The position numbers and the translations under genes are program-made. This document shows positions 8,313 through 16,642 of a DNA stretch of 56,261 bases, piece after piece. The stretch's first letter is position 1. Each line of letters begins with the position of its first letter. A model generated the notes under the pieces. The model did not search any database, had not been told where the DNA came from, and worked only from the letters and a program-made list of their open reading frames with translations. Source of the DNA: Sphingomonadales bacterium UBA2369 (lineage in GTDB: Bacteria; Pseudomonadota; Alphaproteobacteria; Sphingomonadales; Sphingomonadaceae); assembly GCA_002344055.1 (NCBI GenBank), contig DDTH01000001.1, forward strand, positions 1 through 56,261, written 5' to 3'.

Positions 8313-9211
8313 TCCTTCGTTCGAGCAGAGGCGTAGTCTGCGAGGCAATCGTCCCGGGGTGCGTCCGTTCCCGCGTAGCATAGAGAATGCATCATGCGGG
8401 TAACGGGGTGGTCCGCTCCGCAATAGCGTTCTGCGCGTGCGATTGAATAAGGCGTGTCCCCCCATTTGTTGCGGCTATGATAAAGCGCGCCGCCATCGAT
8501 CAGCTTGCGCGCGGCCAGCAACAGTTTCTGCCGGTCGTGCGCCGGGTCCCATTCGCATATCTGTACCAGCGTGCCGAGTGCAGCATTGCCCTCCGTGTCG
8601 AAGGCGATGTTCGGGTCCCAGCCCTCGCGCAGCATTGCGTCGATCGCCGCGACGTCCAGGCTGCGGATCGCGCTGACCGCCTCCCGCTGCGGCGCGCCTG
8701 CGACGGCGATCCCGGCCCGGTTCAGCCACGGCTGCTGGAACAGGAAAAGCCCCGCGATCAGCAGGGCGGCCCCGGCGGCGATTCCCCAGGGCCAGAGCTT
8801 CCATGCCCGTTGAGGCATCGGTGCCTCGTTCATGGCGAGGGCGGGCGCAGACTCTCCTGTCTCTTCAACCCTGACGGCCAGCCGGTAGCCGATCCGCGCC
8901 ACCGTCTCGATGATCGGCACCTCCTTGTCGGTGTCGCCCAGCGCCCTGCGCAGCTTGGCGATTGCGGTGGGCAGAGATGCTTCGACCACCGCCACGTCGG
9001 GCCAGACTGCGTCAAGCAGCTCATCTTTGCTCACCGCCTCGCCCGCGCGAAGCAGCAGCACGCGCAGCAGCTCCAGCGGCTTGGTTTCCAGCGCGACGGG
9101 CTGCCCGCCGACGCTGAGCGCCCAGCGCCCCTCATCGAACTCGGCATTCCCGAACCGCCAGCGCCTTTTCTGCCGGCGCCGCCCCGATATGTCCCCCCGG
9201 ACCGCGTCCAT
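8309..9211 (-). CDS. CadC-like winged-helix regulator, one membrane helix, ankyrin-like periplasmic domain
   Basis: A 300-residue one-component transmembrane regulator. Residues about 15-110 are an OmpR-type winged helix (WRFGNAEFDEGRWALSV, ETVARIGYRLAV). A transmembrane helix follows at about 140-160 (WGIAAGAALLIAGLFLF). The outer domain has two ankyrin-like units (DVAAIDAMLREGWDPN, AARKLIDGGALYHSRNKWGDTPYSIA) and four cysteines. I chose ATG 9211 over an upstream TTG at 9229. By analogy with CadC, the outer domain would sense an envelope signal and the DNA-binding domain act from the membrane. Convergent with the DsbA-like gene, with overlapping stops; the ligand is unknown. Confidence 0.82.
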   Translation of the reverse strand: MDAVRGDISGRRRQKRRWRFGNAEFDEGRWALSVGGQPVALETKPLELLRVLLLRAGEAVSKDELLDAVWPDVAVVEASLPTAIAKLRRALGDTDKEVPIIETVARIGYRLAVRVEETGESAPALAMNEAPMPQRAWKLWPWGIAAGAALLIAGLFLFQQPWLNRAGIAVAGAPQREAVSAIRSLDVAAIDAMLREGWDPNIAFDTEGNAALGTLVQICEWDPAHDRQKLLLAARKLIDGGALYHSRNKWGDTPYSIARAERYCGADHPVTRMMHSLCYAGTDAPRDDCLADYASARTKD

Positions 9212-9391
9212 CCCGCACTCTTCAGCCAAACTTCAGCGCGCCATTATGACGGCAGGCGGGCGAAGGTGACAAGCGGGAGCGCGGGTGATTTCGTTGCCGG
9301 GGGCGATCCGCAACCAGGGGAAAGGGCGGCCCCGTCCGCGGGAAGCGCCGAACGTCCAGTTCGAGGATAAGCGACTGGCATCGACCGGCTT

Positions 9392-10030
9392 CTAGCCCTT
9401 GAACCCCTGCGCCACGACATACCACTCACTGCTGTCTTTCCGGCTCGCGGGCGGCTTGGCATGTTTGACGCTGGCGAATCGGCGTTTCAGCTCGGCGACC
9501 AGATTGTTGTCGGCGCCGCCCGCCAGCACCTTCGCCACATAGGCGCCGCCCGGGCGCAGTACTTCGCCTGCAAATTCCAGCCCCGCCTCGACCAGCGCCA
9601 TGGTGCGCAGATGGTCGGTCTGCGGATGGCCGACCGTATTGGCGGCCATATCACTCAGCACCAGATCAGCCTGGCCGCCCAGCGCCGCCTTCAACTGGTC
9701 CGGCGCGCTGTCGTCCATGAAATCGAGCTGCAGGATGATCGCCCCTCCGATGGGGTCGGTTGGCAGCAGGTCGATGCCGACCACCTCGGCTTTCGGCACG
9801 CGCTTGCGCACGACTTGCGTCCAGCCGCCCGGCGCGATGCCGAGGTCGACGACGCGGCGCGTACCGGCGAGAAATTTGAAGCGTTCGTCCAGTTCGATCA
9901 ATTTGTAGGCCGCGCGCGAACGATAGCCCTCCGCCTTCGCCTTCTTGACGTAGGGGTCGGACAATTGCCGCTCGATCCACTTGGTCGAGCTGACCTTGCG
10001 GCCCTTGGCGGTGCGGATGCGTTCGGCCAT
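9392..10030 (-). CDS. rlmE: 23S rRNA (uridine-2'-O)-methyltransferase RlmE (FtsJ)
   Basis: A 212-residue SAM-dependent enzyme that methylates the 2'-O of a uridine in the A-loop of 23S rRNA (U2552 in E. coli). Key elements: basic N terminus ending YRSRAAYKLIELDERF (first catalytic Lys), SAM loop VVDLGIAPGGWTQV, catalytic Asp in LVLSDMAAN, Lys in AYVAKVL, and Glu in DSSEWYVVAQ, completing the K-D-K-E tetrad. It starts 8 bases after the ppx stop, so the two form an operon. The length is normal for the family. Confidence 0.95.
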   Translation of the reverse strand: MAERIRTAKGRKVSSTKWIERQLSDPYVKKAKAEGYRSRAAYKLIELDERFKFLAGTRRVVDLGIAPGGWTQVVRKRVPKAEVVGIDLLPTDPIGGAIILQLDFMDDSAPDQLKAALGGQADLVLSDMAANTVGHPQTDHLRTMALVEAGLEFAGEVLRPGGAYVAKVLAGGADNNLVAELKRRFASVKHAKPPASRKDSSEWYVVAQGFKG

Positions 10031-10038
10031 CTCGGCGC

Positions 10039-11112
10039 TCAGATGCGATAGCCGTCGCGCGCCATCAGCGAGCGCAATATGCCCTCGCGAATGCCGCGGT
10101 CGGCGATGCCGAGCGTTTCCGCCGGCCAGATGTCCATGATCGCCTCAAGGATAGCGCAGCCCGCCACGACGAGGTCCGCCCGCTCATGGCCGATGCAGGG
10201 GAATTGCGCCCGCTCATCCGGACTTGCGGCGGACAGCATGTTGCCGATCTCGCGCATGGATTTCGTGGGCACCATCAGCCCGTCGACCGCTTTGCGGTCA
10301 TAGGCGGGCAAGGCGAGATAGACGCTGGCAAGGGTCGTCACCGTTCCGCTTGTACCCATCAGGCGGATGTCCGCCTTGTTCTTCGGCAGCAGCGCCTGAA
10401 AGCGGCGGAAGGCGTGCCGCACGCGCTCGCGCATGCGGCCATAGGCCGCCAGCCGCTCCTCGCGATCCTTGAAGATCGTCCCTTCGCTTTCGGTCAGCGA
10501 GGCGACGCCCCAAGGCGCGCTCCACCAACAGCGGATGCGGGGCGTGTCGTCGTCCGTGTCGATCAGCACCAATTCGGTCGAACCGCCGCCAATGTCGAAG
10601 ATGAGCGCCGGGCCGTCGCCGGGCTCGAGCAGCCGGTGGCAGCCGAGCATGGCCAGCCGGGCCTCTTCTTCCGGCGAGATGATCTCCAGACAAATGCCCG
10701 TCTCGTTCTTCACCCGCTCGACAAACTGCCGGCCGTTGGCGGCGCGGCGGCACGCCTCGGTCGCGACCGAGCGCGCCAGGCTGACTCGCCGCCGCCGTAA
10801 TTTCTCAGAACAGACGCCGAGCGCGGCGACCGCGCGGTCCATCGCGTCCTGGCTGATCCGCCCGGTGGTGCCGAGCCCTTCGCCCAGCCGCACGACGCGC
10901 GAGAAGGCATCGACGACGGTAAAGCCTTCCTCCGCCGGCCGGGCCACCAGCAGCCGGCAATTGTTCGTGCCGAGGTCGATCGCACCATAGGTGTGGCGCG
11001 GCGCGCGGCGCATCGCTAGGGAGAAAGGCGAGGGCGATCCTGCTTGGGGGAGGGCCGCCTCGCCCGGATCACGGTCCGGTTCCTGCGGCGCTTGAGCAGC
11101 ATGCTGCGCCAT
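10039..11112 (-). CDS. ppx: Ppx/GppA family exopolyphosphatase
   Basis: This 357-residue protein has the ASKHA (actin/Hsp70-like) phosphatase fold: phosphate-1 loop AIDLGTNNCRLLVA at about 43, a central EARLAMLG Glu region and phosphate-2 loop FDIGGGSTELVLI. The family removes terminal phosphate from polyphosphate or pppGpp. The short form lacks the C-terminal HD-like domain of E. coli Ppx/GppA, so choice between the two substrates is open. ATG 11112 has AAGAGAAG upstream; it gives about 34 extra Pro/Ala-rich residues before MRRAPRH, which could be the true start. First gene of the ppx-rlmE operon, pointing away from the tRNA. Confidence 0.87.
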   Translation of the reverse strand: MAQHAAQAPQEPDRDPGEAALPQAGSPSPFSLAMRRAPRHTYGAIDLGTNNCRLLVARPAEEGFTVVDAFSRVVRLGEGLGTTGRISQDAMDRAVAALGVCSEKLRRRRVSLARSVATEACRRAANGRQFVERVKNETGICLEIISPEEEARLAMLGCHRLLEPGDGPALIFDIGGGSTELVLIDTDDDTPRIRCWWSAPWGVASLTESEGTIFKDREERLAAYGRMRERVRHAFRRFQALLPKNKADIRLMGTSGTVTTLASVYLALPAYDRKAVDGLMVPTKSMREIGNMLSAASPDERAQFPCIGHERADLVVAGCAILEAIMDIWPAETLGIADRGIREGILRSLMARDGYRI

Positions 11113-11225
11113 GTCTCGACACTTCTCTTTTCATTACGGCGCGGGGAGGTACCCCGTACCGCTGACTTGCCGAGAGGTGTAACATGGCCAATGGCTTGCG
11201 AGCAAGCGAGCGCCCCGCGGGCAAG

Positions 11226-11254
11226 TTGACACTGTCCCGGCCCGGGCCTATCTC
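11226..11254 (+). promoter_or_regulatory. sigma-70-type promoter of tRNA-Gln
   Basis: TTGACA at 11226-11231 (perfect -35) and TATCTC at 11249-11254 with a 17-base spacer. The -10 box ends 13 bases before the mature tRNA, so the primary transcript has only a few extra 5' bases. The spacer and discriminator are GC-rich, as expected for a stringently controlled stable-RNA promoter. Confidence 0.75.
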
Positions 11255-11267
11255 GCCCGTCCGGCGC

Positions 11268-11341
11268 TGCCCGATCCTCTAATGGTAAGAGAGCGGACTC
11301 TGACTCCGTCAATCAAGGTTCGAATCCTTGTCGGGCATCCA
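11268..11341 (+). tRNA. tRNA-Gln (anticodon CTG)
   Basis: A 74-base tRNA with complete cloverleaf. Acceptor stem TGCCCGA/TCGGGCA, D loop with AATGGTAA, anticodon stem GCGGA/TCCGT with loop CTCTGAC (anticodon CTG, read as Gln), T arm CAAGG-TTCGAAT-CCTTG, and CCA encoded at 11339-11341. The U1-A72 pair at the end of the acceptor stem is typical of tRNA-Gln. The discriminator base reads T where G is usual for bacterial tRNA-Gln. Confidence 0.95.
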
Positions 11342-11360
11342 GCCGCCTAGCGCTCCGCGC

Positions 11361-12020
11361 TCAGATCAGCCCCAATCGCACCGCCAGCACCACCGCATGG
11401 ACCTTGTTGATCGCGCCCAGCTTGCGGCCGGCGTTGATCAGGTGGAATTCCACCGTTCGTGAACTGCGGCCGATAATCGTCGCTGTCTCCCACGCCGTCT
11501 TGCCGACGCTGACCCAGCGCAAACATTCCAGTTCACGCGGGGTCAGGTGGACGGGGGCCGACGCGCCTTGCTCCGGCGCATCATCGTCATCAGGTACGCG
11601 CGCATAGTCCCGTCCGAACGGCTCCTGGCCGGTAATGTCGGTGACGCAGCCGGCCGCGCGCCGGTGTCCGGTTGCAGGATCGATCAGCAAGCAGGCGATC
11701 GACCGCCAGCGTCGCACCTGGCCGTCAGTGCGAATGACCCGGAAATCATTGTGATAGCGCTCGTCACGCTCGATCATGCCGCCGATACGATCGAGGTCCA
11801 CTTCGGTGGCGCCGGCGACGTCCTCCGGATGGATGTAGCGACGAAAGTCGGCGATCCGCCGGACCGCGCCATATTCCAGGCGCAACAAATCGTGCCAACG
11901 TCGATCGCATAACAGGATGTCAGCATCCGCATCATAGTCCCAGATCCCGGTCGCAGACGCCTTCGAACTTGCCATCAATAGCCTCGGTCTTGCTGCACAT
12001 CGCGCTTCTAGGGTTACCAT
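11361..12020 (-). CDS. PAS domain LuxR-type transcriptional regulator
   Basis: This 219-residue protein has an N-terminal PAS fold (residues about 20-130: GIWDYDADADILLCDRRWHDLL, YIHPEDV, DGQVRRWRSIACLL) and a C-terminal LuxR helix-turn-helix (about 157-219: LTPRELECLRWVSVGKTAWE then IIGRSSRTVEFHLINAGRKLG). It has no transmembrane segment or receiver domain, so it probably senses a cytoplasmic small molecule, redox state or light through PAS. The autoinducer pocket of quorum-sensing LuxR proteins is absent. It stands alone, convergent with tRNA-Gln and divergent from a small unknown gene. ATG 12020 was used; a second Met at residue 16 is possible. Confidence 0.85.
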   Translation of the reverse strand: MVTLEARCAARPRLLMASSKASATGIWDYDADADILLCDRRWHDLLRLEYGAVRRIADFRRYIHPEDVAGATEVDLDRIGGMIERDERYHNDFRVIRTDGQVRRWRSIACLLIDPATGHRRAAGCVTDITGQEPFGRDYARVPDDDDAPEQGASAPVHLTPRELECLRWVSVGKTAWETATIIGRSSRTVEFHLINAGRKLGAINKVHAVVLAVRLGLI

Positions 12021-12125
12021 AACAACAGTCGAAGGTTCCGACTCTGCCGCCTCGTAAGGTTACGAGCTATATTGTCCGGACCAGGTCACTAGTCCCGCCG
12101 CCTCGCCGTTCATCCAGGAGGCCGT

Positions 12126-12317
12126 GTGACGCGCAAGAAACTCACGCTGCACGAAGCCTCATCCCGTTCGAGCGCTGAACTGATCGACGTTTATGGCTCC
12201 GATGTGCTCGATCAGCTTGCCGATCTCGTCGCCGCGGCCGTGTGGAAGGGCGACGATGCGGAGGTGGCGCTGGTCGATCGACGCCTTCGTGAGGTGGAAG
12301 CCATTCTCGGCCTTTGA
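12126..12317 (+). CDS. small conserved-looking protein of unknown function
   Basis: A 63-residue soluble protein starting at GTG 12126, directly behind a perfect AGGAGG at 12116-12121, which is the main evidence that it is real. It is predicted helical (ELIDVYGSDVLDQLADLVAAAVWKG split by a short turn, then DRRLREVEAIL). No signal peptide or membrane segment. I do not recognise the family. It lies 76 bases before another unknown acidic gene on the same strand and may share its transcript. Confidence 0.6.
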   Translation: MTRKKLTLHEASSRSSAELIDVYGSDVLDQLADLVAAAVWKGDDAEVALVDRRLREVEAILGL

Positions 12318-12393
12318 ACGGGCCTGACCCCTTTTCCGCCTCGGCCTCGCCTACGCAGCGAAACCCGGACAATCGGGTGAGCGGAGAAGAAAG

Positions 12394-13323
12394 ATGGAAC
12401 CGACCAATCCGAACCAGCAGGGCCGTGAACAGCAGACCATGAGCGACGAGGAATTCTTCGCCGCCCGCCGCGAGACGATGGGTGAAGATTATCCCGGCGA
12501 CGATGCGATGCGTCAGTTCGATCGCGATGCCGACGCCCAGTGGCAGCGGGAGCTGGAGGCCGACCGCGCCGCCGAGGCCCAGGCCCAGCCTCAGCAGGCC
12601 GCGACGCAGGAAGCACCTGCCACGGCCAGCGCCGAGGCCAAGGAATGGAATGCCCGCGAGTGGCTCAATGAGACGTTCAAGGACGATCCCGGCTTCAAAG
12701 ACCTAAGTCCGGAGGACATGTCTCGGCTGGAGGCGATGGCAAACGAGAAGCATGCCGAGTTCGCCGCCGACATTCAGGACTGGGCCTCCGAAAAGGGCGC
12801 CGAATGGTCCGGTGAGATGAAGGATGCGATCCGCGAGGGCCTGGGCAGCAATCCCGACACGCAGAATTTCTTCGAAAGCCGTCTCGCCGACGGCGACTTC
12901 AGCGATGCCGACAAGGCCGAGCTTGAGGCTCTGGCTAAGGACATGACGCCGCAGGAAGGCGCCAGGGTGATCCACCCGATTGTCGAAGAGTTGCATGAGA
13001 TACATGGCGACATCATCGACGGCGTCGAGATGATTGCCGATCATGCGATCGACGATGTGCGCGAGATCGTCGATGCCCGCGCCGAAATGCCGGGCGGCGA
13101 TCATGAGAGCGTGCAGAAGCTGCAGCAGGAACTGGAGGAAGCGCCCGCCAAGATTCACGACGCGCTCGATTGGGAGCGTGAGCAGGCCGACCGCGAGTGG
13201 GGCAAGGTCGAGGACCGTCTGGAGCTGATCGAGGCTGGTGTGGATCCCAGCGACATCCCGCCGGATCCGGACACCTACCAGATCGATGACAATGCCGATC
13301 AATATGAGACCGAGGCGGCTTAA
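12394..13323 (+). CDS. acidic hydrophilic protein of unknown function
   Basis: A 309-residue, strongly acidic cytoplasmic protein (many Asp/Glu, few hydrophobic clusters). The first 85 residues are low-complexity Gln/Ala-rich; residues about 88-200 look helical, with WNAREWLNETFKDDPGFKDL and EKHAEFAADIQDWASEKGAE; residues 200-290 are a likely coiled coil (EELHEIHGDIIDGVEMIADH, LQQELEEAPAKIHD). No motif of a known enzyme was found. Ribosome site GGAGAAGAAAG precedes ATG 12394. A strong hairpin terminator follows. It could be a structural or scaffold protein, but nothing in the context supports a specific role. Confidence 0.75.
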   Translation: MEPTNPNQQGREQQTMSDEEFFAARRETMGEDYPGDDAMRQFDRDADAQWQRELEADRAAEAQAQPQQAATQEAPATASAEAKEWNAREWLNETFKDDPGFKDLSPEDMSRLEAMANEKHAEFAADIQDWASEKGAEWSGEMKDAIREGLGSNPDTQNFFESRLADGDFSDADKAELEALAKDMTPQEGARVIHPIVEELHEIHGDIIDGVEMIADHAIDDVREIVDARAEMPGGDHESVQKLQQELEEAPAKIHDALDWEREQADREWGKVEDRLELIEAGVDPSDIPPDPDTYQIDDNADQYETEAA

Positions 13324-13354
13324 GGCCTCCCGCGCATCACCCCTGCGATGCGTG

Positions 13355-13391
13355 CATCCGGCGCGGGCCTCCCCGCGCCGGATGTCGTTTA
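13355..13391 (+). terminator. rho-independent-type terminator after the acidic protein gene
   Basis: A perfect 13-base-pair stem, CATCCGGCGCGGG at 13355-13367 with its complement at 13372-13384, closed by the loop CCTC and followed by TCGTTTA. The T tract is short and interrupted, so strength is uncertain. It lies 31 bases after the upstream stop codon and 59 bases before glsA. Confidence 0.6.
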
Positions 13392-13449
13392 TGGCAAGTG
13401 TTCAAATGGCCGCCGCGAAGCCCTAGACAGGCGAACGAAGGGAGCGGGC

Positions 13450-14397
13450 ATGGAGCAGTTGCTTGCACAGGTGCTGGCGGCGATCGAACCTCATCGCGGC
13501 GAAGGCAAGGTCGCGGACTATATTCCCGCTCTGGCCTGTGCCGATCCCGGCAAGTTCGGTATCGCCGTTGCCGGTGCGGACGGTGTGGTTCACGGTGCGG
13601 GCGATTGTGACGAGCCGTTCTCGATCCAGTCTATTTCCAAAGTGTTCACTCTGGCGCTTGCCCTGACCCGCGTAGGAGCCGATTTGTGGCAGCGCGTCGG
13701 CCGCGAGCCGTCTGGCAGCGCCTTCAATTCCATCGTCCAGTTGGAGCGCGAGAGCGGCAAGCCCCGCAACCCGCTGATCAATGCCGGGGCCATCGCTACC
13801 ACCGATGCCTTGATCGGGGATGGCGACGGGGACTCGGCGATCGCCGGTCTGCTGGCGTTCCTGCGCGCGCAGGCGCAGGATGATCGCATCGCAGTTGACG
13901 AACATGTCGCCGCTTCGGAGGCGGCGACCGGCAGCCGCAATCGCAGCCTTGCCTGGTTCATGAAGACCTATGGCATTATCGACAATGAAGTGGAGACGGC
14001 GCTGGACGCCTATTTCCGCCAGTGCGCGATCGCGATGAGTTGCCGCCAGCTTGCGCGCGCCGGGCTGTTTCTGGCTTTCGACGGCCGCGATCCCGTCACC
14101 GGCGAGGAAGCAATCGTCTGGCACAATGCCCGCCGCATCAATTCGGTGATGCTGCTCTGCGGTCATTACGACAATAGCGGCGAGTTCGCCTATCGCGTGG
14201 GTCTGCCCGGCAAATCCGGCGTGGGTGGTGGCATCCTTGCTATCGCGCCCGGCCGTGGTGCGATCGCCGTTTGGTCGCCTGGCCTCAATGAATTCGGAAC
14301 CAGCGCGGTCGGGGCGCGGGCTCTCGAGCAGTTCGTCGAACGCACCGGGTGGTCTGTCTTTGCGGGACTGGCCAATCCTACCGCGGGCGCCACATAA
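13450..14397 (+). CDS. glsA: glutaminase A
   Basis: A 315-residue cytoplasmic enzyme of the serine-dependent beta-lactamase-like glutaminase family, which hydrolyses L-glutamine to glutamate and ammonia. The nucleophile motif is Ser61-x-x-Lys64 (SISK). Further signatures: PSGSAFNSIVQLE, RNPLINAGAIA, DAYFRQCAIAMSC (Tyr), GLPGKSGVGGGILA (Val/Gly oxyanion region) and WSPGLNEFGTS. ATG 13450 lies behind GGGAGCGGGC; longer in-frame extension upstream would overlap the terminator hairpin. It appears monocistronic. Confidence 0.94.
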   Translation: MEQLLAQVLAAIEPHRGEGKVADYIPALACADPGKFGIAVAGADGVVHGAGDCDEPFSIQSISKVFTLALALTRVGADLWQRVGREPSGSAFNSIVQLERESGKPRNPLINAGAIATTDALIGDGDGDSAIAGLLAFLRAQAQDDRIAVDEHVAASEAATGSRNRSLAWFMKTYGIIDNEVETALDAYFRQCAIAMSCRQLARAGLFLAFDGRDPVTGEEAIVWHNARRINSVMLLCGHYDNSGEFAYRVGLPGKSGVGGGILAIAPGRGAIAVWSPGLNEFGTSAVGARALEQFVERTGWSVFAGLANPTAGAT

Positions 14398-14450
14398 AGT
14401 AGCTGGGCCTTAGTGAGGGCGGGGGCAGCCCTCGCGATGGAGGCCCGCGC

Positions 14451-15545
14451 ATGCAAGGATCGACTGCTATCCCTCGCCACGCTGTTGGCACGGACCCTGA
14501 CGAGCATCGCCCGGTTCCGGGGGCCGTGAGGGCAAGGGCGGGAAAAGGCCTGTTCATCCTGTCGACTTGCCTGCTCGCCTTGTCGCTCGGCGGCTGCGGG
14601 GGTGGGGGCGGTGGCGGCGGTGGTTCGAGCGTCATAACCCCACCGCCTCCCGTCCCAGCGCCACCGCCGGCGCCTCCACCAACCCCCGCGCCGCCGCCCA
14701 CCGGCGGTTTCGACGATGCGGAATTCAACGCCTCGATCTGGAACGTCGTAAACATGGCGCTGCCTGCCTTCGAAGCGGGCGCAACAGGTCGAGGGGTGAC
14801 GATCGCGATTATCGATTCTGGTGTGTCGGCCGCAGATTCCGAATTTGCCGGCCGCCTGACAACGCTTGGTCATTCCGTCGTTCAGGACAGCCACGGCAAT
14901 ATTGTGGCGGGCATTGCCGCGGGCGCGCGAAACGGGCGGGGTGCGATGGGCGTCGCCTTCGAAGCGAACATTCTGTCCTACAATACACAGCGTTGCTCAT
15001 CCGACTGCTTCCATTCGATGGACGATGTCGCGGAAGCGGTCGACGATGCGGTGCGCCGGGGCGCGCGGGTGATAAACCTGTCGCTGGTCGGCGGTTTCAG
15101 CCGCGAGCCTTTGCTGTCCGCTCTCTCGCGTGCCACGGGGGCTGGCGTGATCGTTGTCATCGCGGCGGGCAACAATGGTGGATCGCACCCGGAAGGTTTC
15201 GCCCTGCAGAACGCGCAGTTCACCAACAGCCGCCTGTTGATCATCGCGGGCGGGCATGACGCCAATGGACAAGTGGCGTCCGCCACCTCCCGCGCGGGAG
15301 ATGGCGCACAATGGTATCTGAGCGCCTATGGCGGGGCGACCTCATTCTCGGCACCGGTGGTCAGCGGCGCTGCCGCCTTGCTGGCGGCTTCTTTCCCAAA
15401 TCTCTCCGGGCATCAGATCGCCACGATCCTGCTGGAAACGGCCAATGATGCGGGCGCTCCCGGCCAGGACCCGGTCTATGGCAATGGCATCCTCAATATC
15501 GGCCGGGCCTATGAGCGTGCCAGGCAGGTTGCGGCGGGCAATTGA
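14451..15545 (+). CDS. S8 family subtilisin-like serine peptidase lipoprotein
   Basis: Up to 364 residues. Hydrophobic signal FILSTCLLALSLGGC carries a lipobox at Cys49, followed by a poly-Gly run and a Pro-rich linker (about 60-85), so the catalytic domain probably hangs from the outer membrane. Catalytic triad: Asp122 in IIDSGV, His148 in DSHGNIVAGIAAG, Ser298 in GATSFSAPVVSG; oxyanion Asn in IAAGNNGG. It is short: no autotransporter barrel or C-terminal domain follows, unlike related sphingomonad proteases that begin in the same way. An in-frame GTG at 14526 would give a signal peptide of normal length and may be the real start. Confidence 0.87.
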   Translation: MQGSTAIPRHAVGTDPDEHRPVPGAVRARAGKGLFILSTCLLALSLGGCGGGGGGGGGSSVITPPPPVPAPPPAPPPTPAPPPTGGFDDAEFNASIWNVVNMALPAFEAGATGRGVTIAIIDSGVSAADSEFAGRLTTLGHSVVQDSHGNIVAGIAAGARNGRGAMGVAFEANILSYNTQRCSSDCFHSMDDVAEAVDDAVRRGARVINLSLVGGFSREPLLSALSRATGAGVIVVIAAGNNGGSHPEGFALQNAQFTNSRLLIIAGGHDANGQVASATSRAGDGAQWYLSAYGGATSFSAPVVSGAAALLAASFPNLSGHQIATILLETANDAGAPGQDPVYGNGILNIGRAYERARQVAAGN

Positions 15546-15580
15546 CACGGTCGCCGCCGCGATTGCGGATGGTCCGGGCC

Positions 15581-16585
15581 TCAGGCCGCCACAGCTTGCA
15601 CGATCCCCATGGGTGTTGGGGTCGGCGTGACGCTTTCCACCCTGAAACCGGTCGTTTCCAACAGCGCCTGAAACTCCGCCGCCGTCCGCTCCTTGCCGCC
15701 GGTCATCACCATCATGTTTAGATCCATCAGGAAGCCCGGGTGATTCCCGACGATCTGCGGAAGTAGCGCGTCGATGATCACGACCCGCCCGCCCGGGCGG
15801 ATTGCCGCGCGGATATTGCCGAGGATCGTCGCACTCTTCTCGTCGTCCCAATCGTGCAGGATCAGTTTGAGCAGATAGAGATCGCCTTCCGGCACGCTCT
15901 CGAAGAAATCGCCGCCGATCACTGCGATGCGCGGATCGACGACACCGGACCGCACCGCATCCGCCACCTCGGGCAGGTCGAACAATATCCCACGCGCCTC
16001 AGGCGCCCGGGTCAGCAGCCGTGCCACCAATGCCCCGCCGCTGCCGCCGATATCCACGGCGATCTCGAACGGCGGGGGTGTCCAGGCGGCCATCAGCATC
16101 GTCTCGACCAGCACAGTCGTGGACTGCATCGCCCGGCTGAACGCCTGCGCTTCGACCGGATGATCGGCATACCAATCGAACACTGGCTGCCCGTAGAGAT
16201 GATCGAACGCCGTCCCGCCCTCGTTCAGGCTGCGGCCCAGCGCTCCCCAGCCTGCATAGTGCTCGCCCCCGAAGATCGAGCGGAGGAAGGGCCGCTGCGA
16301 CAAGGGATGGTCGCTCCTGAGGAACAGACTCGTCTCATTGTGTCCGAACCGGCCGCCCTCTTCGGCTGTGAACAGCCCGACCGACACCAATGCCTTCATC
16401 AGCCGGCGGAGCGGCTCCTCTCGTGCGCCGGCCGCCGCAGCGATGTCGCCAAGTGCGGCCGGCTCGTCACCGATGGCATCCGCCACGCCCAGTTCCGCCG
16501 CCGCCCACAAGGCGCGCGACACCCACAGGCCGGAGGCCATCTCGACCAACCCGAAAAGCGGATTTGACTGGGGGAATACCGGCAT
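15581..16585 (-). CDS. SAM-dependent O-methyltransferase (Methyltransf_2 family)
   Basis: A 334-residue two-domain enzyme. The N-terminal winged-helix dimerisation domain spans about 15-90 (MASGLWVSRALWAAAELGVADAI), and the C-terminal Rossmann domain has the SAM loop VDIGGSGGALVARLL, the acidic turn GGDFFESVPEGDLYLLK and the catalytic-His region LILHDWDDEKS. The family methylates hydroxyl groups of small aromatic or carotenoid-like substrates; the substrate here is unknown. ATG 16585 (MPVFPQSNPLFGL) was preferred to an upstream TTG. Convergent with the subtilase gene; no biosynthetic cluster surrounds it. Confidence 0.85.
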   Translation of the reverse strand: MPVFPQSNPLFGLVEMASGLWVSRALWAAAELGVADAIGDEPAALGDIAAAAGAREEPLRRLMKALVSVGLFTAEEGGRFGHNETSLFLRSDHPLSQRPFLRSIFGGEHYAGWGALGRSLNEGGTAFDHLYGQPVFDWYADHPVEAQAFSRAMQSTTVLVETMLMAAWTPPPFEIAVDIGGSGGALVARLLTRAPEARGILFDLPEVADAVRSGVVDPRIAVIGGDFFESVPEGDLYLLKLILHDWDDEKSATILGNIRAAIRPGGRVVIIDALLPQIVGNHPGFLMDLNMMVMTGGKERTAAEFQALLETTGFRVESVTPTPTPMGIVQAVAA

Positions 16586-16642
16586 GGACGCGCTCCTTGC
16601 CTGCAACAGAGCGCGGACCTTTGGGCCAGCGTCAAGCCCAGA

